Positions 44,749 through 52,611 of a stretch of DNA of 64,000 nt are shown here, one piece after another. Source of the DNA: Acetobacterium woodii DSM 1030 (GTDB taxonomy: Bacteria; Bacillota; Clostridia; Eubacteriales; Eubacteriaceae); assembly GCF_000247605.1 (NCBI RefSeq), contig NC_016894.1, positions 806,001-870,000 of the forward strand, written 5' to 3'. The position numbers and the translations under genes are program-made. How positions within the stretch are numbered: the stretch's first letter is position 1; each line of letters begins with the position of its first letter. The notes beneath the pieces are model-generated. The model worked only from the letters and a program-made list of their open reading frames with translations, ran no database searches and was not told the DNA's origin.

Positions 44749-44778
44749 AAAAAAATCTGCATTAAATTAACGCAGATT
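44749..44778 (-). terminator. intrinsic terminator of the membrane protein gene
   Basis: On the minus strand AATCTGC-gttaatttaat-GCAGATT is followed by a run of T. It lies about 70 bp after the stop codon at 44850. Confidence 0.75.
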
Positions 44779-44849
44779 GGGGATTGAAATATGATTACGG
44801 GATTGTATTCAGGGTTATATTAAGCAATAAGAAATTTTTTTCTGGGGGG

Positions 44850-45341
44850 TTATTTTTGATCATCAGGTTTTTCAGTGGGTTCTTCATCTTTGGAAAGGGC
44901 TGGGGTTTCTGGCTCATTTTCGGAGCTTTCAGAATCTGGTGATTCGATAACGGCTTCGATTTCATTTATTTCTACGACATTAACGGGTAAAGATTCAATA
45001 CTAAGTTCGTCAATCGTTGGTTGAGTTAATAATGCCGATTGATCCATGAAATTTGAAATCTTTTGAAAAATAAAACCGGTACAAAATAATAGCATCGAGA
45101 TACCGCCATAAACGCCGAAACCTTCAAACAGTGCCGGTAACAACTGTGATGGTAATAATTGAGCATTCACTGCACTGGCCTCATAACCCATTGCCAGAGC
45201 TTGTGTCATGGTCGTGTTATAGATCATGATACTGTTAATTAAAAACGCTGCACCTAAAAGGGCAACAATGGAACCGCCAATATAAAGAACAAGGGAGATT
45301 TTGTTTTTCTTGTTTTGAGTTGAAATATTTTCAGTTTGCAT
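44850..45341 (-). CDS. small membrane protein with acidic C-terminal tail
   Basis: This is a 163-residue protein that I do not recognise. Two TM helices are clear (SLVLYIGGSIVALLGAAFLI, about residues 18-37, and GVYGGISMLLFCTGFIF, about 83-99) with a roughly 45-residue external loop. The last ~60 residues are Glu/Asp/Ser/Pro-rich (SPDSESSENEPETPALSKDEEP) and probably cytoplasmic and disordered. The ATG at 45341 is preceded by GGAGAATATTCATT; a 29-residue extension to 45428 lacks a ribosome site. It is divergent from the phosphate permease gene. Function unknown. Confidence 0.65.
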   Translation of the reverse strand: MQTENISTQNKKNKISLVLYIGGSIVALLGAAFLINSIMIYNTTMTQALAMGYEASAVNAQLLPSQLLPALFEGFGVYGGISMLLFCTGFIFQKISNFMDQSALLTQPTIDELSIESLPVNVVEINEIEAVIESPDSESSENEPETPALSKDEEPTEKPDDQK

Positions 45342-45531
45342 AATGAATATTCTCCGTTTCTGCCTCTTTAGGCAATTGATTGATACAAATTTTAATAAAA
45401 GGAAAATGTTGGAGCGCTCAACAAACAAATTCTAGCACCCGTAACCTGATAATTTCCTTAATATTAAGATTTTATAAGATTTTTATTTTATTTGGAAGGA
45501 GACGAATTTTATTCCAATTTGAGTTCTTGGA

Positions 45532-45560
45532 TTGCATGTTATTAAATTTGTTGATATAGT
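45532..45560 (+). promoter_or_regulatory. sigma-A promoter of the pit operon
   Basis: TTGCAT (45532-45537), a 17-nt spacer and TATAGT (45555-45560) with an extended TGA before it. The predicted leader is about 105 nt. Confidence 0.6.
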
Positions 45561-45597
45561 AAGAAAAATAAATTGTAAAAAATTATTTTATAGGCAG

Positions 45598-45635
45598 TTG
45601 CGAAACTGGGCCTAAAGCTCACGGCATTTTCGCAA
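45598..45635 (+). promoter_or_regulatory. structured leader before the phosphate permease gene
   Basis: TTGCGAAA (45598-45605) pairs with TTTCGCAA (45628-45635). Inside, TGGGC (45607-45611) pairs with GCTCA (45617-45621), leaving the asymmetric bases CGGCA on the 3' side. The shape recalls a small riboswitch or protein-binding hairpin, but I cannot match it to a known class. Confidence 0.4.
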
Positions 45636-45672
45636 TTATCTAAAATTATTTTAAAATAAGAGGAGTTGGGGA

Positions 45673-46719
45673 ATGATACTGGTAAGTACAACAACTATTT
45701 TAGTTCTGGTCATTTTAATCGGACTCATTTTTGCTTTGACCAATGGTCTTCATGATGCGAGTTCAGTCGTCGCGACATTTATCAGTTGTGGAGCCGCAAG
45801 CCCAAAACAGTCAGTTATTGTGGCATCCGTTTTTGGTTTGCTGGGAGCGATGTTTGGTGGAAATCTGGTCGCCGACGCCATTTCTGAGTTAATCGATTTG
45901 CCCACTGATACAGCGTTATTAACGGTCCTATTCGCGGCTATTTTTGGCGCTGCGTTATGGAATTTAATCACCTGGAAATTAGGGTTGCCGTCAAGTTCTA
46001 CCCATGCCTTAATTGGCGGAATTATTGGTGCCGTGATAGTGTCATCGGGGTATCAACATGTTTTGTGGGGATGGTCGGAATTAGTGGGAGCGAACCATCA
46101 GGTGACAGGAATAGTAAAGGTAATTGCCGCTTTGCTGTTGTCACCGGTACTGGGATTTGTAATTGCCTTTCTAATTGAAAAACTGTCAAAACTATTGCTG
46201 AGAAATTCAAAAGTTTCGCTTAATAAACGGATTAAGCAATTGCAATGGCTAATTGTTGGAGGACTTTCATTTAGTCATGGTTCCAATGATACCCAAAAAA
46301 TAATTGGCATCTTCACGCTAGCTTTGGCCGCCTGGAGTGGAGCGACGATTCATTCGGCACCCATTTGGGTTAAAGCGAGTGGCGGTCTGGTTATGTTTAT
46401 GGGAACAATGCTGGGCGGTTGGAGTATTATGAAGACATTGGGGCGGGGGATTTTTGACATTAAACCACTGCACAGTCTGAATTCGCAACTGGCATCAGTG
46501 AGCTCGATTCTGGGGGCAACCTTAATTGGGGCGCCAGTTTCAACAACGCATGTGGTGGTAGGAAGTATTATGGGCGTTGGCGCCGGCGATGAATACAAAA
46601 TGGTGCATTGGGGAATTGTTAAAGAAATCCTAATAGCCTGGTGTATCACCATCCCCTTAGCCGGTTTGGTTTCAGCCATTATTTACACTGTGATTACGGC
46701 TTTATTCAAAGTAATTTAG
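45673..46719 (+). CDS. pit: Pit-family inorganic phosphate transporter
   Basis: This 348-residue membrane protein has the duplicated PiT signatures: LTNGLHDASSVVATFI (here ALTNGLHDASS) near residue 25 and SFSHGSNDTQKIIGIFTLAL near residue 200, plus GAPVSTTHVVVGSIMGVG and LPSSSTHALIGGIIG. It imports phosphate, probably as a metal-phosphate complex, driven by an ion gradient. GAGGAGTTGGGGA precedes the ATG. The DUF47/PhoU-like partner follows 119 bp later, the usual arrangement. A structured leader precedes it. Confidence 0.93.
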   Translation: MILVSTTTILVLVILIGLIFALTNGLHDASSVVATFISCGAASPKQSVIVASVFGLLGAMFGGNLVADAISELIDLPTDTALLTVLFAAIFGAALWNLITWKLGLPSSSTHALIGGIIGAVIVSSGYQHVLWGWSELVGANHQVTGIVKVIAALLLSPVLGFVIAFLIEKLSKLLLRNSKVSLNKRIKQLQWLIVGGLSFSHGSNDTQKIIGIFTLALAAWSGATIHSAPIWVKASGGLVMFMGTMLGGWSIMKTLGRGIFDIKPLHSLNSQLASVSSILGATLIGAPVSTTHVVVGSIMGVGAGDEYKMVHWGIVKEILIAWCITIPLAGLVSAIIYTVITALFKVI

Positions 46720-46838
46720 CAGTTGATCAATACGTTTTAAACGTTTGAAGCAGTTTCCAACGAAATATTTTTATCTTGGTGGTAGTTATAAATTTGATTA
46801 TGATTCAGTTGTCTGAATCAAAAGAGGGAGAAAAAATT

Positions 46839-47462
46839 ATGGCAAACAAAAATATTATTGATCGCATTTTTCCAATAAAATACCATTTTCATCAAATGCT
46901 GTTTTTGCAGTCACAAAGCAATGCTTTAGGGGTGGATGCATTATTTTGCTGGCTAAAAAGTGGTTCGGAAAAAGATAGCCAGGCGTTAAACAAACACGTC
47001 AAAAAAGCCGATGAAATCCGAATGGAAATGGAAAAAAATCTGACCGAGGCATTTGTCACCCCTTTTGACCGGGGGGATATTTATTCCATCTCGGTGGGGA
47101 TGAATCGGGTTTTAAAATATGTGGAATCGACGTTAATATCGATGAAAGCTTTTAATGTAGAAGCAAATAATACCATTGTTAATATGGTCGAGCAATTAAA
47201 AACAGGAGTTGATGTTTTTGCTGAAGCGGTTAATAATTTAGAGAAAAATCATGGAAAATCTGAAGCCGCCGTTGTAACAATGAGAGCAACCCATCGTGAG
47301 ATTGAAAAGCTTTATATTGATGGCATGTTTTTTGTTTATGCCGGTTCGGATCCGATGGAAGCCATCAAAAAACGGGAAGTATATCATCATATTAAAGATG
47401 CCTCAACCAATCTGGAGGAAACCGTGGATGTTCTTCATCGGATCATCGTGCGGTTGACTTAA
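46839..47462 (+). CDS. DUF47 (PhoU-like) Pit accessory protein
   Basis: This 207-residue all-helical protein belongs to DUF47, relatives of PhoU that accompany Pit transporters and are thought to control them. Seen here: KYHFHQMLFLQSQSNALGVDALFCWL at the N-terminus (split helix), EKNLTEAFVTPFDRGDIYSIS, the family hallmark, and HHIKDASTNLEETVDVLHRIIV at the C-terminus. The start is the ATG at 46839 after GAGGGAG; the frame extends 21 codons upstream without support. A candidate structured RNA lies just after its stop. Confidence 0.9.
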   Translation: MANKNIIDRIFPIKYHFHQMLFLQSQSNALGVDALFCWLKSGSEKDSQALNKHVKKADEIRMEMEKNLTEAFVTPFDRGDIYSISVGMNRVLKYVESTLISMKAFNVEANNTIVNMVEQLKTGVDVFAEAVNNLEKNHGKSEAAVVTMRATHREIEKLYIDGMFFVYAGSDPMEAIKKREVYHHIKDASTNLEETVDVLHRIIVRLT

Positions 47463-47480
47463 AGGTGTCAACAAACGACC

Positions 47481-47651
47481 GTACCGATCAATTGTTAATC
47501 TGTTGCATGCACGCCATTCAGACAGTTGCAATCGAAACTTTGGCTAAAAATAGCTTTTTCGCGGCAACTGTTCGCCTTGAGGCACATAACATGATCGAAC
47601 AATTGTCGGTACTACGTTATTTTTGAAGTCTATTTAGATAGGCTTTTTTTT
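47481..47651 (+). ncRNA. candidate structured RNA with its own terminator
   Basis: Bases 47481-47612 fold into a rod. The outer stem pairs GTACCGA (47481-47487) with TCGGTAC (47606-47612) and AATTGTT (47490-47496) with AACAATT (47598-47604). TGTT (47501-47504) pairs with AACA (47588-47591). An inner 8-bp stem pairs ACAGTTGC (47522-47529) with GCAACTGT (47564-47571), and a further stem and loop lie inside. The right side of the central open region can form GCC-TTGA-GGC (47574-47583). An intrinsic terminator, AGTCTAT-ttag-ATAGGCT plus a T-run (47627-47651), follows. No promoter is obvious, so it may be a processed 3' end of the pit operon or an independent small RNA. I cannot assign a known family. 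Confidence 0.5.
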
Positions 47652-47764
47652 ATTTTGGCCTTTCATTAGTGTAAGGCAGCGCTGAAATTATGTAAGGTTA
47701 ATCGATGGCAGCTAGAAAAACAGCATGATAGAATTAGCTTAAAGTAAATGATTGGAGGCGTTTT

Positions 47765-48532
47765 ATGCCAGTATTAAAAGTAACAGAGGTTAGAAAAATA
47801 TATGGTTCAAAGCAAGGTGGCAGTGTGTCAACGGCACTCAATGGCGTTAGTTTTGAAATTGAAAAAGGTGAATTCGTTGGGATTATGGGTCCTTCCGGAG
47901 CAGGAAAGTCCACCCTGTTAAATGTGATTGCGACAATCGATACGGTAACGGCGGGAGAAATTTCGATTGGCGGGCAGGATATCGGTAAAATAAAAGAACC
48001 GGAGCTTTCGGATTTTCGCAGAAGTAAACTGGGTTTTATCTTCCAGGATTACAACCTGCTGGATACCTTAACTTTAAAAGAAAACATTGCCCTGCCGTTA
48101 ATTTTATCTAAAAAAAATCTCCCGGAAATTGAGCAGACCGTTAATCATGTCGCCACTGAATTGGGAATTGAAAATTTTTTAGGCAAATATCCTTATGAAG
48201 TATCCGGCGGTCAAAAACAACGGGCATCCGCGGCCCGAGCGATAGTTAACGCCCCCGAGCTGATTTTGGCAGATGAACCAACCGGTGCCCTGGATTCCAA
48301 ATCGTCAAAAGATCTGCTACAATGCATGCAGCGATTAAATCAAAAAAATCAGGCAACAATCATGCTGGTTACCCATGACGCCTTTGCCGCAAGTTTTTGC
48401 AAACGGATTATTTTTATCAAGGATGGCGTTTTGTTTATGGAGATATTCAATACTGGCACCAGAAAGGAATTTTTTGACAAGATCTTAAAAGTCCTGTCGG
48501 CGTTGGGAGGGGATAACAGTGAACTTTTTTAA
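47765..48532 (+). CDS. ABC transporter ATP-binding protein, BceA/MacB-like
   Basis: This 255-residue ATPase has Walker A GPSGAGKST (residues ~44-52), Q-loop FIFQDYNLL, signature VSGGQKQRASAARA, Walker B LILADEPTGALDS and the His of LVTHDAF. This set, with the FtsX-like permease that follows, is the BceAB peptide-antibiotic detoxification transporter type. GGAGGCGTTTT precedes the ATG. The permease gene starts 14 bp before its stop, so the two are coupled. The kinase/regulator pair encoded downstream completes the module. Confidence 0.92.
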   Translation: MPVLKVTEVRKIYGSKQGGSVSTALNGVSFEIEKGEFVGIMGPSGAGKSTLLNVIATIDTVTAGEISIGGQDIGKIKEPELSDFRRSKLGFIFQDYNLLDTLTLKENIALPLILSKKNLPEIEQTVNHVATELGIENFLGKYPYEVSGGQKQRASAARAIVNAPELILADEPTGALDSKSSKDLLQCMQRLNQKNQATIMLVTHDAFAASFCKRIIFIKDGVLFMEIFNTGTRKEFFDKILKVLSALGGDNSELF

Positions 48533-50537
48533 TCTAGCCATCAATAATATCAAAAAGAAATTCGGGAGTTATTTAATTTATTTAATCAGCACCATTTTTG
48601 CGGTGACTATTTTTAGTATTTTCTGCTCAATCTATTTCAATCCGCAATTCTCCGGATATCGCTTTGGTACGGGTAAGATGACTGTTTTATTCAAAGCCGC
48701 GGCTATTGCCATTGCTTTATTTTCTTCGGTTTTTGTTTTGTATTCCAATCAATTTTTTGTCAAAACACGAAAAAAAGAAATCGCCATTTATTCGCTGGTG
48801 GGGATGAAAAAAAGTCAGATTGGACGGATGATGTTTTATGAAAATATCATCATGGGACTGATCGCAACCGCTTGCGGGATTATTTTGGGAGTGGTGTTTT
48901 CACGTTTTTTTTCGATGATCTTATTAAAACTGATGGCCGATGGAACAGCGGTGACCTTTTCGATTCAGTGGCAAGCAATTTTAACAACGGTGGTGGTCTT
49001 TTTAGTTTTATTTATGATCAGTTCGCTAAATGCCTATGGGATTATTTACCGCTATAAACTGATCGAATTGTTATCCGCAAATAAAAAAAGTGAAAAACTG
49101 CCAAAGTACTCGGCAATTGGTGGAATCTTAGCAATCGTCTTGATTAGTCTGGGCTATACGATTGCGATGGTCATGAATGTTAATGAAGGGGGGCTTCAGT
49201 TGATGACCCCGGCACTGGTTATTTTAGTTTGTGTTGTCATCGGGACATTGCTGCTTTTTAAAAACTTTATTCCCATGACCATGTTGGCACTGAAAAAAAA
49301 TAAAATCGTTTATTACAAAACCGAAAATATTATCAGTATCTCCCAGATTGTCTATCGGATTAAAGCAAATTCTAAAATGCTGAGTTTTATCGCCATTACC
49401 TGTGCGATTACAATCACGATGATGAGTGCAACCTTCTCGATGTACCAGGCCTTGGGAAGTATAGTTCCGTATTACTCGCCATTTTCATATATGTGTAAAA
49501 ATATCGATGATCAGCAGTTTAATGAGATGCTTGAAGTGATAAAACAGACCGGCGAAGTTAAGGCGACAGCGACCAATCAGTTTGAAATTATAAAAATACA
49601 GCTTCAGAATGATGGCTATTCAACTGAAACGGATAATAACCCAGGAATGACGGTTGATGGCTATATTATGTCGCAAAGCGCATATCGTTCTATCATTAAG
49701 GATACAAAAGTTGAAACAGGCACGTTTCATAATATAAAAACAGATTTCAATATGGATTTAAAAGATGGTGAAGGCTATTTTATTGATGGCAATACCAAAA
49801 AAGATTATTGCGAAAATCTAACCGGGAGTGCGATGAATCTGCAATTTTTAAATAAAACCGATTCATACAATATTGTGGGAGTTTCCTTGCATAAATATAT
49901 TGGTTTTCTGGATTTATATTTAAAACCAACGCTGGTTTTAAATGATGCGACCTATAAAAAGTATTTGGAACAGGCAGGGGTTGGTGATATAGTGAATTTT
50001 ACCGGGATTATGTTTGACAATCCGGCGGGTTCTGAACAAACGGTCGCAGCTTTGAATAAAATCATCCCCGAGAATAGCCAATCCAGCAGTACCATGGGCA
50101 TCGCCAATCTGAGTTATATTGGTGTCTACAAATCGATCTTTTCATTGTATGGTGCTTATGTATTTATCGGATTATTTATCGGCATCTTGTTCTTACTTGC
50201 TTCTGGCAGTATTATGTATTATAAACAAATTATTGAGGCTCAGGAGGAAGTGAACCGTTATGACATCCTCAAGAAAATCGGGATGAGCAGGGATGAGATA
50301 AAAAAATCGATTGCTAGACAATTGGCGATCGTGTTTGGATTGTCGCTAACTGTGGGGCTGTGGCATTCCACCTTTGCTTTATTGACCTATAACCGAACGA
50401 TGGATCTGGCGGGAAAAGAGTTGCCGACGATGATCAACGCTGGTATTATTGTGGGAATCTACATTATCATCTATTGCTTTTTTTATTTTTTATCGGTCAA
50501 TAGTTATATGCGGATTGTCTGGGGACGTAAAAAATAA
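48519..50537 (+). CDS. FtsX-type ABC transporter permease, BceB-like
   Basis: This 672-residue membrane protein has the BceB layout of ten TM helices: one near the N-terminus, three around residues 55-175, two more at about 200-255, another at about 290, then a large external domain (about residues 305-535) and three C-terminal helices. The external domain of BceB proteins recognises cell-wall-active peptides and signals to the kinase. It starts with GTG at 48519 after GGGAGGGGATAACA. FtsX-like segments (RKKEIAIYSLVGMKKSQIGRM and NRYDILKKIGMSRDEIKK, each shortened here) are present. The peptide recognised is unknown. Confidence 0.9.
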   Translation: MNFFNLAINNIKKKFGSYLIYLISTIFAVTIFSIFCSIYFNPQFSGYRFGTGKMTVLFKAAAIAIALFSSVFVLYSNQFFVKTRKKEIAIYSLVGMKKSQIGRMMFYENIIMGLIATACGIILGVVFSRFFSMILLKLMADGTAVTFSIQWQAILTTVVVFLVLFMISSLNAYGIIYRYKLIELLSANKKSEKLPKYSAIGGILAIVLISLGYTIAMVMNVNEGGLQLMTPALVILVCVVIGTLLLFKNFIPMTMLALKKNKIVYYKTENIISISQIVYRIKANSKMLSFIAITCAITITMMSATFSMYQALGSIVPYYSPFSYMCKNIDDQQFNEMLEVIKQTGEVKATATNQFEIIKIQLQNDGYSTETDNNPGMTVDGYIMSQSAYRSIIKDTKVETGTFHNIKTDFNMDLKDGEGYFIDGNTKKDYCENLTGSAMNLQFLNKTDSYNIVGVSLHKYIGFLDLYLKPTLVLNDATYKKYLEQAGVGDIVNFTGIMFDNPAGSEQTVAALNKIIPENSQSSSTMGIANLSYIGVYKSIFSLYGAYVFIGLFIGILFLLASGSIMYYKQIIEAQEEVNRYDILKKIGMSRDEIKKSIARQLAIVFGLSLTVGLWHSTFALLTYNRTMDLAGKELPTMINAGIIVGIYIIIYCFFYFLSVNSYMRIVWGRKK

Positions 50538-50653
50538 TTTCTAATTTGCCGTGATCCCGTTATAATATAATTTAACAAAGCTGTTTATTTTTAGCAGTCC
50601 GTGAGGTATGGGACAATTAATTATGAAATTTAAATAACAACCCTTTCTTGCTT

Positions 50654-50681
50654 CGCAACTGGTTTTTTATCACCAGTTGCG
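50654..50681 (+). promoter_or_regulatory. inverted repeat upstream of the response regulator
   Basis: CGCAACTGGT (50654-50663) and ACCAGTTGCG (50672-50681) form a 10-bp perfect stem. It lies 55 nt before the TTG start. It lacks a trailing T-run, so an operator or leader hairpin is as likely as a terminator. Confidence 0.4.
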
Positions 50682-50735
50682 GGGCTCATTGTGTTATGGC
50701 AAAAGGCTGGGGTATTTATGGAAAGGGTGAAATTA

Positions 50736-51407
50736 TTGTTTAAAATATTATTAATTGAAGACGACAAAAAAATAGCGGACATTGTGGTGGAAAATTTGAT
50801 TAAAGCTGGGTATGATTCTACCGCAGTCACTGATTTTTCGGATATTTTTCCTGAATTTATGACATTTAAACCGGATTTGGTCTTATTGGATATCATTTTG
50901 CCATTCTATGATGGGTATTATTGGTGCGGACAGATCAGGCTTCTTTCAAAAGTTCCGATTATTTTCATTTCATCCAAAAGTACCGACATGGATATCATTA
51001 TTGCCACCAATATGGGGGGCGACGATTATCTGGTCAAACCATTTTCCATTGATATTCTGCTGGCTAAGCTAGCCGGGCTTTTAAGACGCACTTATTCCTA
51101 TGATAACTCGGAAATGGATATTATTTCCCATCAAGGACTTATTTTTAATATCGGCAGTGGAGTGGTATCCGTCAATGCAAAAAGTGCTAAACTCACTAAA
51201 AATGAAGCCCAGATTCTGGGATTGTTATTAAAAAACCGCGGCAATACGGTCAGTCGCGAAAGAATCATGCGGAGTCTCTGGAAAGATGCCAGTTTTATTG
51301 ATGACAATACCCTGACGGTTAATATCACCCGACTTAGAAAAAAGCTCAAGGATCTCGGCCTGGAAAGTTATATTGAGACCATCAAAAATTTAGGTTATAA
51401 AATATGA
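50736..51407 (+). CDS. OmpR-family response regulator, BceR-like
   Basis: This 223-residue protein has a receiver domain (FKILLIEDDKKIADIV; phospho-acceptor Asp52 in LVLLDIILPF; conserved Lys in DDYLVKPFS) and an OmpR winged helix (residues ~125-223, ending SYIETIKNLGYKI). I place the start at TTG 50736, 9 nt after AAAGG, because the receiver fold begins there as in BceR; an ATG at 50718 would add six residues. It overlaps the kinase gene by 4 bp (ATGA). It should switch on the transporter genes when the BceAB-kinase complex meets its peptide. Confidence 0.87.
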   Translation: MFKILLIEDDKKIADIVVENLIKAGYDSTAVTDFSDIFPEFMTFKPDLVLLDIILPFYDGYYWCGQIRLLSKVPIIFISSKSTDMDIIIATNMGGDDYLVKPFSIDILLAKLAGLLRRTYSYDNSEMDIISHQGLIFNIGSGVVSVNAKSAKLTKNEAQILGLLLKNRGNTVSRERIMRSLWKDASFIDDNTLTVNITRLRKKLKDLGLESYIETIKNLGYKI

Positions 51408-52429
51408 CACTTAAAGATTATTTAGCGGATAAAAAATATTTGATCTTTGTATACAGCATCACGGTTTTGTTTACCGGAATTATGATAGCCATTGGGGAAT
51501 CGGTTGCCGTGAATCAATCTAACGGTTTGTATGTTGTTGAAGTATCCTTGCTTTTGTTCATAATTTATCTCGCGGTTGATTTTATCCTCAAAAACAAATA
51601 TTATCAGCGGTTAAAAAAAATATCCGATCGCGAGGGCTTGGATTGGGTGAATTCTCTGCCAGCACCAATTAGTTCCGAACAACGGATTTATAATGAACTG
51701 TTGCAAAAACAATATCTGGCCATTAACAAAAAACTAAATGAATATCAAACAAAAGGGATTGAAAATCGTGAATTCATCACCATGTGGGTTCATGAAATAA
51801 AAACACCGATTGCGGTAGAAAAACTGATTATTGAAAACAGTCTGGATCATCCCTCTGAAGAAGTGCTTTACAGTATCATGGACGAGATTGATAAAATTGA
51901 AGATTTTGTTCAAATGACATTGTTTTATTCCCGGACGGATGATTTCGCACAAGATTATCTCATCAATCGTATCAACCTGAAAAAGGTTGTTAATGAAGGT
52001 ATTAAAAGAGAGTTTTCAAGCATTACTAATAAAAAATTGAAATTGCAATTAAAAAATTTGGATTGGCAAATTGATTCGGATGAAAAATGGTTGGGTTTTA
52101 TGGTCAAACAAATTCTCGACAATGCCATCAAATATTCGGTGACCGATGGAGAAATCAGTATTTATGGAGAGGCTCATGAAGCGGAAGTGATATTAATCAT
52201 TGAAGACGAGGGTGCGGGTATAAAAGAAGAGGATATCCGACGGGTTTTTGATAAAAATTTTACCGGCAGCAATGGCCGTAAATCTGTTACCGCTACTGGA
52301 ATGGGGTTGTATTTGAGTCAGAAAATTGCCCGCAAACTGGGCCATCGAATCACGATTTCTTCTGACTCGGGAAAGGGGACAAAGGTGATTATCCATTTTC
52401 CTGTCTGGAATGATTTTTATGACGTTTAG
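51404..52429 (+). CDS. sensor histidine kinase, BceS-like
   Basis: This 341-residue kinase has two TM helices (about residues 14-32 and 41-60) with almost no external loop, the layout of intramembrane-sensing kinases that rely on a BceB permease for detection. The H-box is WVHEIKTPIAVEKL with His130; the ATP-binding domain has QILDNAIKYSV, IEDEGAGI and TGMGLYLSQKIA. It is encoded immediately after its response regulator. The four genes 47765-52429 make one BceAB-RS module. Confidence 0.92.
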   Translation: MTLKDYLADKKYLIFVYSITVLFTGIMIAIGESVAVNQSNGLYVVEVSLLLFIIYLAVDFILKNKYYQRLKKISDREGLDWVNSLPAPISSEQRIYNELLQKQYLAINKKLNEYQTKGIENREFITMWVHEIKTPIAVEKLIIENSLDHPSEEVLYSIMDEIDKIEDFVQMTLFYSRTDDFAQDYLINRINLKKVVNEGIKREFSSITNKKLKLQLKNLDWQIDSDEKWLGFMVKQILDNAIKYSVTDGEISIYGEAHEAEVILIIEDEGAGIKEEDIRRVFDKNFTGSNGRKSVTATGMGLYLSQKIARKLGHRITISSDSGKGTKVIIHFPVWNDFYDV

Positions 52430-52611
52430 TTGATCGGTTTGACCGAAAAAAATATTAAAATATTTAAGTTTTGACTGAAATAATGGCGGAATATAACTAA
52501 TTTATGTTAATGTAATATAGAACAGATTAAAAAGGAAACCCTGAAGGTAAAAATTATATAAAATAAGGAAAATTTCAATGATCGATATCGGGATTGCGAA
52601 GGGAGGACAAC

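Noticed and set aside
47481-47612. Assignment of the structured RNA as 6S RNA
   Set aside because: The overall shape is suggestive, but it is shorter than typical Firmicute 6S RNA, no promoter is visible, and I could not run a covariance model. Kept as an unassigned candidate.
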